From positions 1-5,861 of the forward strand of contig JAEVZQ010000075.1 of assembly GCA_023392135.1 (NCBI GenBank): a DNA stretch of 5,861 nucleotides, read 5' to 3'. Shown in pieces: positions 1-5,861 of the stretch. This stretch comes from Pseudomonadota bacterium (GTDB taxonomy: Bacteria; Pseudomonadota; Alphaproteobacteria; Rhizobiales; Hyphomicrobiaceae). Below the pieces are notes generated by a model. That model made no database searches. It was not told the origin of the DNA and worked only from the letters and a program-made list of their open reading frames with translations. Both the position numbers and the translations under genes were made by a program. Every line of letters begins with the position of its first letter. The stretch's first letter is position 1.

Positions 1-146
1 AGTCTGGTCAAGATTCTGAGAGGTGGACTGATCTCTTAACGAGCGGACGACTGAGGAGTTCCGGAGGGCACCGTCATCCGTCACTGATCTGATACGCTTC
101 GGAAGAAATTGGCCCCTGCCGGGACACGGGCGGCACTATGACGGGG

Positions 147-174
147 TTGACAATCGGGTGTAATTTCTTAGAAC
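147..174 (+). promoter_or_regulatory. Predicted sigma70-type promoter of the imuA-imuB-dnaE2 operon
   Basis: A perfect -35 hexamer TTGACA lies at 147-152. After a 16-bp spacer, TAGAAC at 169-174 matches the TATAAT -10 consensus at four of six positions. Transcription would then start near 181, giving a leader of about 30 nt before the imuA ATG at 212. The -10 hexamer shares bases with the LexA box at 171-185, so bound repressor would block RNA polymerase. The -35 is clear from sequence; the choice of -10 and the start point are inference. Confidence 0.6.
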
Positions 175-185
175 ATAACAAGAAC
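171..185 (+). promoter_or_regulatory. LexA (SOS) operator, GAAC-N7-GAAC
   Basis: The sequence reads GAAC-ATAACAA-GAAC, a perfect direct repeat with a 7-bp spacer. This matches the established alphaproteobacterial SOS box, usually written GTTC-N7-GTTC on the other strand. It overlaps the predicted -10 element and lies 26 bp upstream of the imuA start, the right place for repression. imuA-imuB-dnaE2 cassettes are known LexA targets in alphaproteobacteria, so site and gene content support each other. Expected behaviour is repression by LexA and release after RecA-stimulated LexA cleavage. Confidence 0.9.
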
Positions 186-211
186 GCAGAAATTGTATCG
201 CAGCTGCCGCT

Positions 212-1186
212 ATGGCTCAAGCTACTGAGAAATCTCGTGTTCCTCCCGGTCCAGCGCCCGACACGCGTTCGGCATCCGCGCGGCTGACCGATCCGAGGCA
301 GACGGCCATCAGCCTGCGCAAGAGCATGCTTGATGACCTGCGGCAACGGATTCGCAGGATCGAGCGTAATGGCGGCGTGACCGTACAGGAGCCGGCGCTG
401 TCGCCTTCAACTCGTGATGGCTATGCAGGTCCTGAGGCCGAAGGGCGCGCACTCGGCCCCGTATGGCAGCTCGGAGCGGGTGAGATCGATGCCCTGCTCG
501 GCCCTGACGGCCTCGAAATCGGCGGGGTGCACGAAATAAAGCCCGCCTTTCGTGAGCCGGGCGTGAGTTCGGCCGCGGCCTGGGCCGCAGCGTTTGCCTT
601 CTCCTTGGCTCTCGGGGTCCGCCGCAGTGCGATGGATCGCGGCAGGGCGGGAAGTCCAATCCTGTGCTGCCGTCCTGTAGCCCTGGCCAATGAGCTCGGC
701 GGCCTCTACGGCTCGGGGCTCAGAACGCTCGGGCTCGCGCCCGATCGCCTCGTCATCGTCGAGACAGCCAACACGGCGGACACGCTATGGGCCATGGAGG
801 AAGGACTGAGGTCGGAGAGCCTGGCGCTCGTTATTGGGCTGCATCATGCTGTCCCGCTCACGCCGGCCCGGCGCCTGGCGCTGGTGGCTGCCGCACACCA
901 CTCGCCCTGTCTTCTTCTCACGCACCCCCGCACCGAGTCGACGGCCGCAACGGCAACGCGCTGGCGGGTCGGGCCAGCACCGAGTGGGCCGCATCCTTTT
1001 GATCCCCATGCCCCGGGCGCTCTCCGGTTCACGATCGATCTCGAGCGCTGCCGGGCGCAGCCGCTTTCAGCCGCAACAGCCTCTTTTAGTTTGGAGTGGT
1101 GTGATGAGGCGCTTTGCTTCCGTCTGGCTCCCGGCATGGCCGATCGAGCGGATGCGGCGCGTAGATCCGGACGCGGTGCCCGATGA
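212..1186 (+). CDS. imuA: ImuA, RecA/SulA-like translesion mutasome accessory protein
   Basis: 324-residue protein of the ImuA family (also called SulA-like or ImuA'), a cytoplasmic partner of ImuB and DnaE2 in SOS mutagenesis. The N-terminal part holds a charged helix typical of the family (LDDLRQRIRRIE, about 40-51), followed by the conserved GxGEIDALLGxxGLEIGGVHEI block (about 88-109) that opens the RecA-like core, which runs to roughly residue 250. No intact Walker A (GxxxxGKT) is visible: the equivalent stretch after VHEIKP is EPGVSSAAAW, consistent with a degenerate nucleotide site. The family assignment rests on these motifs and on position directly before imuB. The ATG at 212 is about 30 nt from the predicted transcription start but has no clear Shine-Dalgarno. 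An in-frame ATG at 326 (M39) just before the conserved helix, preceded by AAGAG, is a plausible alternative. The 3' end overlaps imuB by 83 bp. Confidence 0.88.
   Translation: MAQATEKSRVPPGPAPDTRSASARLTDPRQTAISLRKSMLDDLRQRIRRIERNGGVTVQEPALSPSTRDGYAGPEAEGRALGPVWQLGAGEIDALLGPDGLEIGGVHEIKPAFREPGVSSAAAWAAAFAFSLALGVRRSAMDRGRAGSPILCCRPVALANELGGLYGSGLRTLGLAPDRLVIVETANTADTLWAMEEGLRSESLALVIGLHHAVPLTPARRLALVAAAHHSPCLLLTHPRTESTAATATRWRVGPAPSGPHPFDPHAPGALRFTIDLERCRAQPLSAATASFSLEWCDEALCFRLAPGMADRADAARRSGRGAR
1093..1096 (+). promoter_or_regulatory. Ribosome binding site that sets the imuB start
   Basis: GGAG lies 7 nt upstream of the ATG at 1104, inside the imuA coding region. It decides the start: the imuB frame is open much further upstream (in-frame ATG at 834), but only the start at 1104 has a well-placed Shine-Dalgarno and gives the family N-terminus MRRFASVWLP. 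A GTG at 1101 is immediately adjacent and in frame but is spaced less well. Confidence 0.7.
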
Positions 1187-2726
1187 CCGCCCGCTCGCAC
1201 TGGTCGAAGCGAGCGCACGGGGCATCGTCATCGTCTCCGTCAACCTGCCGGCACGTGGCGAAGGCATTCGCCCAGGTCAGTCCCTCGCCGATGCCAGAGC
1301 CATCTTTCCGGGGCTGCTGACTTGCAAGATCGAGCGCGATAAGGATCAGGCCGTCCTTGTCGCCCTTGCCCGCTGGAGTGGTCGCTACGGTCCGGCCCGA
1401 AACAGCGTTGGAGACAAGGGCCTCTGGATCGATGTCACCGGCGTGCCCCACCTTTTCGGCGGCGAGCACCGCCTGATGAGCGACCTTGCCGGCCGCCTCC
1501 GCACCTTCGGACTGACTGTCCGCGCCGGCCTTGCCGATACGCGCCTCGCGGCCTCGGCGCTGGCCCAGTTCGCCCCGGTCGAAGAGGAGGGTTTCGCCAT
1601 TGCGCCCGCTGGCCAGATGCAGGGTGCACTCGCCGGTCTGCCTGTGGAAGCGCTCGGACTGGAAGACGATTCAGTACTCCTCCTGAAACGGCTCGGCTTG
1701 CGCCGCATCGGCCAGCTCTATGAGCTCCCGCGTGCCGCACTGGCCCGCCGCTTCCGCGAGCTTCGGACAGGCCGCCGCCGGACGAAAGATCCGGCCGGCC
1801 TTGCGGGCGCGGTGCTGGCCCGTCTCGATGCTGCCCTCGGGCAGGCGCCGGAAGCCAGATGCGTGCTTTCCGAGCCCCCTCGGCACCTTGCCCGACGCGT
1901 CTTCTCCGAGCCACTCATCTCAGCGGAGGGGATCGAGAGCGCCGTCACAGATCTCGCCGCAAACCTGTGCAAATTGCTCGACCAGTCCGCCCATGGTGCA
2001 CGCCGCCTGCAGCTTTGCCTCTATCGCGTCGACGGTACCATGGCCGAGGTCCGAACCGGCACCAGCAAGCCCTGCCGCGAGCCTACCCATCTCCTCCAGC
2101 TCCTGGCCCCAAAGGTCTCGACCATTGATGCCGGGTTCGGCGGCGACGTGCTGACACTCGAGGCCACAAGCCTCGAGCAGCTCGATCCTACGCAGGCGTC
2201 CCTGACTGCCGGGTTGGGTTTCGATGCCCATGGCGACTCCGCGCAACTCATCGACAAGCTCGCCAATCGCCTCGGGGCGGAGCGCGTGGTGCGCGTTGCC
2301 CCTTGCGGCAGCCACATCCCCGAGCGGGCCGAGGTCCGTATTCCGATATTGACTGCGAAAAGGCGTCCGGAAGCGCGATCTTCGGCACAGCAGTCCAGTC
2401 CGCATGGCCCCGCTCTCGTCCGCCCGGCGCTTTTGTTTGCCACGCCCGAGCCGATCACGGTTCTTGCCGAGGTGCCAGAGGGCCCGCCGGCGCGATTCAC
2501 ATGGCGGCGCGTCCGCCATACTGTCGCCAGGGCCGAGGGACCGGAGCGCATCGAGTCAGAATGGTGGCGCGCGATCGGGAACTCCGCCAAGCCGCCCCGC
2601 CCGCGGGATTATTACCGCATCGAGGACGACCGCGGCGGCCGCTACTGGGTGTTCCGGGAAGGGCTCTATGATCGCAATCCCGAGGCCCGGCCGCCGGTCT
2701 GGTACATGCACGGGCTGTTCGGGTGA
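1104..2726 (+). CDS. imuB: ImuB, catalytically inactive Y-family DNA polymerase homologue
   Basis: 540-residue protein of the ImuB (DinB/UmuC-like) family, the hub of the mutasome. It starts MRRFASVWLPAWPIERM, typical of ImuB: the acidic residues of the first Y-family catalytic motif are replaced by W-L-P. The second palm motif appears as GLWIDVTGVPHLFGGE (D110 the only acid in the WIDVTG part), without the usual S-x-D-E pair, so no polymerase activity is expected. A helix-hairpin-helix lies near 194-215 (LKRLGLRRIGQLYELP), and a little-finger-like region covers roughly 230-350. QASLTA at 364-369 is a weak candidate for the beta-clamp motif. The conserved block PERAEVR precedes a linker, then the ImuB-specific C-terminus (about 500-540, DYYRIEDDRGGRYWVFREGLY to WYMHGLFG). 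Its start overlaps imuA by 83 bp, and dnaE2 begins 11 bp after its stop, implying translational coupling. The family call is firm; the domain borders are approximate. Confidence 0.93.
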   Translation: MRRFASVWLPAWPIERMRRVDPDAVPDDRPLALVEASARGIVIVSVNLPARGEGIRPGQSLADARAIFPGLLTCKIERDKDQAVLVALARWSGRYGPARNSVGDKGLWIDVTGVPHLFGGEHRLMSDLAGRLRTFGLTVRAGLADTRLAASALAQFAPVEEEGFAIAPAGQMQGALAGLPVEALGLEDDSVLLLKRLGLRRIGQLYELPRAALARRFRELRTGRRRTKDPAGLAGAVLARLDAALGQAPEARCVLSEPPRHLARRVFSEPLISAEGIESAVTDLAANLCKLLDQSAHGARRLQLCLYRVDGTMAEVRTGTSKPCREPTHLLQLLAPKVSTIDAGFGGDVLTLEATSLEQLDPTQASLTAGLGFDAHGDSAQLIDKLANRLGAERVVRVAPCGSHIPERAEVRIPILTAKRRPEARSSAQQSSPHGPALVRPALLFATPEPITVLAEVPEGPPARFTWRRVRHTVARAEGPERIESEWWRAIGNSAKPPRPRDYYRIEDDRGGRYWVFREGLYDRNPEARPPVWYMHGLFG

Positions 2727-2730
2727 GGAG
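2725..2730 (+). promoter_or_regulatory. Ribosome binding site of dnaE2 overlapping the imuB stop
   Basis: GAGGAG lies 7 nt upstream of the ATG at 2738 and shares its first two bases with the imuB TGA (2724-2726). The overlap with the stop codon suggests terminating ribosomes can reinitiate on dnaE2, keeping ImuB and DnaE2 synthesis linked. The position also fixes the start that gives the family N-terminus (YAELQVTTNFSFLHGGSHP). Confidence 0.75.
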
Positions 2731-2737
2731 CGCCGGC

Positions 2738-5700
2738 ATGTCTTCCCCCGCACACGCCTATGCCGAGCTGCAGGTCACCACCAACTTCTCGTTCCTGCAC
2801 GGCGGCTCTCACCCCCACGAGCTGGTCGTCCAGGCCAAGGCGCTCGGCCTCTCCGCGGTGGCCGTGACCGACCGCAATACGCTGGCTGGCGTAGTGCGCG
2901 CCCATACGGCCGCCAAGGAGGCCGGCCTGAAGCTGATCGTCGGCGCCCGACTCGATCTTCAGGATGCCCCGAGCCTGCTCTGCCTGCCCACCGATCGCGC
3001 CGCCTACGGCCGCCTCTGCCGGCTTCTCACGCTCGGGCAGCGGCGGGCGGAAAAGGGGCAGTGCACGTTGCTTCTCGATGACGTTGTCGATCACAGCGAG
3101 GGGCAAATCTTCATCGCCTTGCCACCTCAGGAATGGAATTGGCGCGAGGCGGAATTTCAGGAAGAACAAAGTCCCGGCGCCACGGTGCTTCCGTTTCCAG
3201 CCCGCACACAACTTACTCCCTCTCCCCAACGCGGAGAGGGTTGGGGTGAGGGGGTTCCGACGGACGCAGCCAAATGGATTCGCCCGAGCAAGCAGTCCCT
3301 CGAAACCGAGCTTCGACGCACCAAAGAGGCGCTCTCGCCGGCTCCCGTCTATCTCGCGGCCTCACATCTTTATCGGGGTTACGACCGCGCGCGCATTGCC
3401 GCCCTTTCCCGGCTGGCCGAATGCGCAGGCACGCCGCTCGTGGCCACCAACGAAGTCCTCTATCATGTGCCTGAGCGCCGACCCCTGCAGGATGTGCTCA
3501 CCTGCATTCGCGAGGGTACGACCATCCGCGAAGCGGGCCTGAGGCTCGCGCCTAATGCCGAGCGCCACCTGAAGGGGCCATCTGAGATGGCCCGGCTTTT
3601 TGCCGGCTATGAAGAGGCACTCGCCCGCACGATCGAGATCGCCGATGCCTGCCGTTTCTCGCTCGACGAGCTCGTCTACGAATATCCCGACGAGCCGGTG
3701 CCACCCGGCAAGACAGCCCACTCCCACCTCGAGGAGCAGACCTGGGAGGGCGCGCGCTGGCGCTATCCCGATGGGCTTCCGGACAAAGTGGCCGCCCTGA
3801 TCCGGCGCGAGCTCGATCTAATCGCTCAGCTCAACTACGCGCCCTACTTCCTCACCGTCTACGACATCGTCAAGTTCGCGCGTTCCCAAAACATCCTCGC
3901 CCAGGGCCGCGGCTCGGCCGCGAATTCCGTCGTGTGCTACTGCCTCGGCATTACGGCGGTGAACCCCACCGAGATCGACGTTCTATTCGAGCGCTTCGTT
4001 TCGCCCGAGCGCAAAGAGCCGCCCGACATCGACGTCGACTTCGAGCACGAGCGGCGCGAGGAGGTGATCCAGTACATCTACGCCCGCTACGGCCGCGAGC
4101 GCGCCGGCCTCGCCGCCACTGTTATTTCTTACCGCGCGCGCTCGGCAGTTCGCGAGGTGGGCAAGGCGATGGGGCTGTCGGAGGATACGGTCGCGGCGCT
4201 CGCCGGCATGGTGTGGGGCATCTCCGGCGGGACAGTGCCGGAGCAGCACGTGCGCGAGGCGGGCCTTGATCCTCGCGATCCGCTACTGGCTGAGGTCCTT
4301 GCGCTTGCCGACGAGCTGATCGGTTTTCCGCGACACCTTTCTCAACACGTCGGTGGATTCGTGCTCACCCGCTCGCTGCTGTCGGAGGTGGTGCCGATCG
4401 GCAATGCGGCAATGGAGGACCGCACCGTCATCGAGTGGGATAAGGACGACCTTGCCGCCCTCGGCCTGCTCAAGGTCGACGTGCTCGCCCGCGGCATGCT
4501 GACCTGCATCCATCGCGCCTTCAATCTCATCGCGACCCACTATGGCGAGCACTGGACACTTGCCAACATCCCGCGCGAGGACTCGGAGGTCTACGAGATG
4601 CTCTGCCGTGCGGATTCCATCGGCGTGTTCCAGGTGGAAAGCCGCGCGCAGATGAACATGCTGCCGCGCCTCAAGCCGCGCACCTTCTACGATCTCGTCA
4701 TCGAGGTGGCGATCGTGCGGCCCGGCCCAATCCAGGGCGACATGGTGCACCCCTATCTCCGGCGTCGCTCGAAAATCGAGCCGGAGGTCTATCCCTCGCC
4801 GGCTCCCGAGCACGGGCCACCCGACGAACTGCGCCAGATTCTCGGCAAGACCAAGGGCGTGCCGCTGTTCCAGGAACAGGCCATGCGCATCGCCATGGTG
4901 GCGGCGAAATTCTCGGACGCAGAGGTCAACGAGCTTCGCAAGGCGATGGCCACCTTCCGCCGCGCGGGCACCATCGGCAAGCTGGAGGACAAAATGGTGA
5001 GCCGCATGGTGGCGCGCGGCTACGATCCCGCGTTTGCGGCGCGCTGCTTCAGCCAGATCAAGGGCTTCGGCGAATACGGTTTCCCGGAGAGCCACGCGGC
5101 CAGCTTTGCCCACCTCGTTTATGTCTCCTCCTGGATCAAATGCCACTACCCGGCGGTGTTCGCCGCGGCGCTCATCAATTCACAGCCCATGGGCTTCTAT
5201 GCCCCGGCCCAGATCGTCCGCGATGCCCGCGAGCATGGCGTCGAGGTGCGCCCGGTGGACATCAACTTCTCCGGCTGGGACTGCACGCTAGAGCCCGTCG
5301 CTGATGCAGGCGAAAGGCCCGTGCTCGCACTGCGGCTTGGTCTGCGCCAAGTCGATGGCCTCATAGAGGACGATGCGCAGAAGATCGTTTCGGCGCGGTC
5401 GAAGGTGGAAGGAACCCTGCCGGGGGCTAACGTCGGATCCCCCGCACCCCAACCCTCTCCCCACCCGGGAGAGGGGGTGGGCAGGCTATATCGCGACGAG
5501 CACGACTTATGGGTCCGCGCGGGCGTGCGGCTGGCGACCATAGAGAAGCTGGCCGCGGCCGATGCGTTCCGCTCGATCGGGCTCGACCGGCGGCAGGCTT
5601 TGTGGGAGGTGCGTGCCCTGACAGCGGCTCGTCCACTGCCGCTGTTTGCCTGGGGTGAGGCACGCGAGACGGGTATGGAGAACCGCGTCGACCTGCCGGA

Positions 5701-5861
5701 AATGCCGTTGTCCGAGCATGTGGTGAACGACTACCAGACGCTGCGGCTGTCTCTCAAAGCGCACCCCGTAAGCTTCCTTCGCCCTGAACTCGCGGCCGCG
5801 CGGGCCATTCCATGCGATGGGCTGCGCAACCTCAAGGACGGCCAATGGGTCAGCGTCGCGG
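2738..5861 (+). CDS. dnaE2: DnaE2 (ImuC), error-prone C-family DNA polymerase; 3' end beyond window
   Basis: 1041 codons are visible, open to the window edge. DnaE2 proteins usually have about 1,050-1,150 residues, and the missing part should be most of the OB domain and C-terminus. The protein performs SOS-induced translesion synthesis with ImuA and ImuB. The N-terminal PHP domain is degenerate: VTTN (13-16) replaces the HxH metal motif, and TDRNTL (44-49) replaces the usual TDHxxL, so no PHP exonuclease is expected. Polymerase motifs are intact: GRGSAANS (390-397), PDIDVDF (429-435, catalytic D432 and D434), LLKVDVL with third Asp D581, IVRPGPIQGDMVHPY (from 659) and IKGFGEYGFPESHAASFA (from 774). 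A second helix-hairpin-helix region runs about 915-955. Two palindromic repeats are inserted in frame, giving extra peptides around residues 159-172 and 901-916. I checked the reading frame by hand through both and found no stop or shift. It follows imuB by 11 bp with its own Shine-Dalgarno. Confidence 0.95.
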   Translation, partial: MSSPAHAYAELQVTTNFSFLHGGSHPHELVVQAKALGLSAVAVTDRNTLAGVVRAHTAAKEAGLKLIVGARLDLQDAPSLLCLPTDRAAYGRLCRLLTLGQRRAEKGQCTLLLDDVVDHSEGQIFIALPPQEWNWREAEFQEEQSPGATVLPFPARTQLTPSPQRGEGWGEGVPTDAAKWIRPSKQSLETELRRTKEALSPAPVYLAASHLYRGYDRARIAALSRLAECAGTPLVATNEVLYHVPERRPLQDVLTCIREGTTIREAGLRLAPNAERHLKGPSEMARLFAGYEEALARTIEIADACRFSLDELVYEYPDEPVPPGKTAHSHLEEQTWEGARWRYPDGLPDKVAALIRRELDLIAQLNYAPYFLTVYDIVKFARSQNILAQGRGSAANSVVCYCLGITAVNPTEIDVLFERFVSPERKEPPDIDVDFEHERREEVIQYIYARYGRERAGLAATVISYRARSAVREVGKAMGLSEDTVAALAGMVWGISGGTVPEQHVREAGLDPRDPLLAEVLALADELIGFPRHLSQHVGGFVLTRSLLSEVVPIGNAAMEDRTVIEWDKDDLAALGLLKVDVLARGMLTCIHRAFNLIATHYGEHWTLANIPREDSEVYEMLCRADSIGVFQVESRAQMNMLPRLKPRTFYDLVIEVAIVRPGPIQGDMVHPYLRRRSKIEPEVYPSPAPEHGPPDELRQILGKTKGVPLFQEQAMRIAMVAAKFSDAEVNELRKAMATFRRAGTIGKLEDKMVSRMVARGYDPAFAARCFSQIKGFGEYGFPESHAASFAHLVYVSSWIKCHYPAVFAAALINSQPMGFYAPAQIVRDAREHGVEVRPVDINFSGWDCTLEPVADAGERPVLALRLGLRQVDGLIEDDAQKIVSARSKVEGTLPGANVGSPAPQPSPHPGEGVGRLYRDEHDLWVRAGVRLATIEKLAAADAFRSIGLDRRQALWEVRALTAARPLPLFAWGEARETGMENRVDLPEMPLSEHVVNDYQTLRLSLKAHPVSFLRPELAAARAIPCDGLRNLKDGQWVSVA
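3212..3254. repeat. GC-rich palindromic repeat, copy 1, in frame within the dnaE2 PHP region
   Basis: Core inverted repeat CCCTCTCC (3218-3225) / GGAGAGGG (3233-3240) around a 7-nt loop. The right arm continues as TTGGGGTGAGGG (3241-3252). This is the complement of the outer left arm in copy 2 (CACCCCAA at 5445-5452), so the two copies belong to one family. The outer left arm here appears shortened: CTTACT directly abuts the core, as if about four bases of a CTCACCCCAA-type arm were lost. It is translated as TPSPQRGEGWGEG (about residues 160-172 of DnaE2). From memory, GC-rich palindromes of this CCCTCTCCCC type are common between genes in Rhizobiales and other proteobacteria; lying inside a conserved gene is the unusual part. 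Confidence 0.8.
5438..5485. repeat. GC-rich palindromic repeat, copy 2, in frame within the dnaE2 HhH region
   Basis: Perfect 9-bp inverted repeat CCCTCTCCC (5453-5461) / GGGAGAGGG (5467-5475) with a 5-nt loop. The left outer arm GCACCCCAA (5444-5452) is the well-preserved side, while the right outer arm (GGTGGGCAGG, 5476-5485) has diverged and lacks the TTGGGG expected of a full palindrome. CACC (5445-5448) can still pair with GGTG (5476-5479). It is translated as QPSPHPGEGVGR (about residues 905-916 of DnaE2). It lies between the helix ending KIVSARSK and the conserved DLWVRAGV segment, where DnaE2 proteins normally have only a short link. A 6-bp match, CCTGCC (5416-5421) with GGCAGG (5480-5485), may extend the structure outward or be chance. 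Confidence 0.78.

Noticed and set aside
1..39. Possible tail of an upstream gene (open frame from the window edge to TAA at 37-39)
   Set aside because: Twelve codons are too few to show coding character, and a second frame is also open to position 92; neither can be supported.
74..346. Minus-strand open frame crossing the imuA promoter, possible divergent gene
   Set aside because: It runs antisense through the promoter, the LexA box and the first codons of imuA, shows no recognisable domain, and I found no supporting start signal.
834..1103. Upstream in-frame extension of imuB from the ATG at 834
   Set aside because: The extension is the imuA coding sequence read in another frame; the ImuB family N-terminus and a good Shine-Dalgarno both point to the start at 1104.
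2404..3081. Plus-strand open frame bridging the imuB-dnaE2 junction
   Set aside because: It is out of frame with both recognised genes and its Arg/Pro/Ala-rich product is typical of a shifted frame in GC-rich DNA.
3212..3254. Palindrome in dnaE2 as a rho-independent terminator or a pseudogene break
   Set aside because: There is no T-run after the stem, it lies inside an intact reading frame, and conserved DnaE2 motifs continue in the same frame downstream.
4283..5146. Long open frame on the minus strand (287 codons) inside dnaE2
   Set aside because: It lies opposite codons of the most conserved part of DnaE2. High GC third positions readily produce such antisense open frames, and the predicted protein, rich in His, Ala and Arg, resembles no family I recognise.

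Overview
The window carries most of a mutasome (translesion synthesis) cassette in the order imuA - imuB - dnaE2, all on the + strand. High GC content, the split imuA/imuB/dnaE2 arrangement and a LexA operator of the GAAC-N7-GAAC type point to an alphaproteobacterium, most likely of the order Hyphomicrobiales (Rhizobiales). That placement is inferred from motifs and gene order, not from a database comparison.

Layout: positions 1-211 are a non-coding leader in which I support no gene. It holds a TTGACA -35 element, a weak -10 and an overlapping SOS (LexA) box at 171-185. imuA (212-1186) encodes a RecA/SulA-like accessory protein. imuB (1104-2726) overlaps the imuA 3' end by 83 bp and encodes a Y-family polymerase homologue that looks catalytically dead. 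dnaE2 (from 2738, after an 11-bp gap) encodes the error-prone C-family polymerase. It is open to the right edge of the window, so its C-terminal part is missing here. Tight spacing and the single visible promoter imply one SOS-induced transcript. In characterised systems ImuB links ImuA, the beta clamp and DnaE2, and DnaE2 does the error-prone synthesis across lesions.

The unusual feature is inside dnaE2. Two copies of a GC-rich palindromic repeat (cores at 3218-3240 and 5453-5475) interrupt the gene without breaking the frame. One lies in a loop of the PHP domain, the other in the helix-hairpin-helix region before the OB domain. Both are read in the same codon register and yield related peptides (PSPxxGEGxG). 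All polymerase motifs remain intact, so the enzyme appears to tolerate repeat-derived linkers, much like the protein-coding palindromic elements described in Rickettsia. Apart from this, the window is a standard SOS mutagenesis operon; I see no new gene system.
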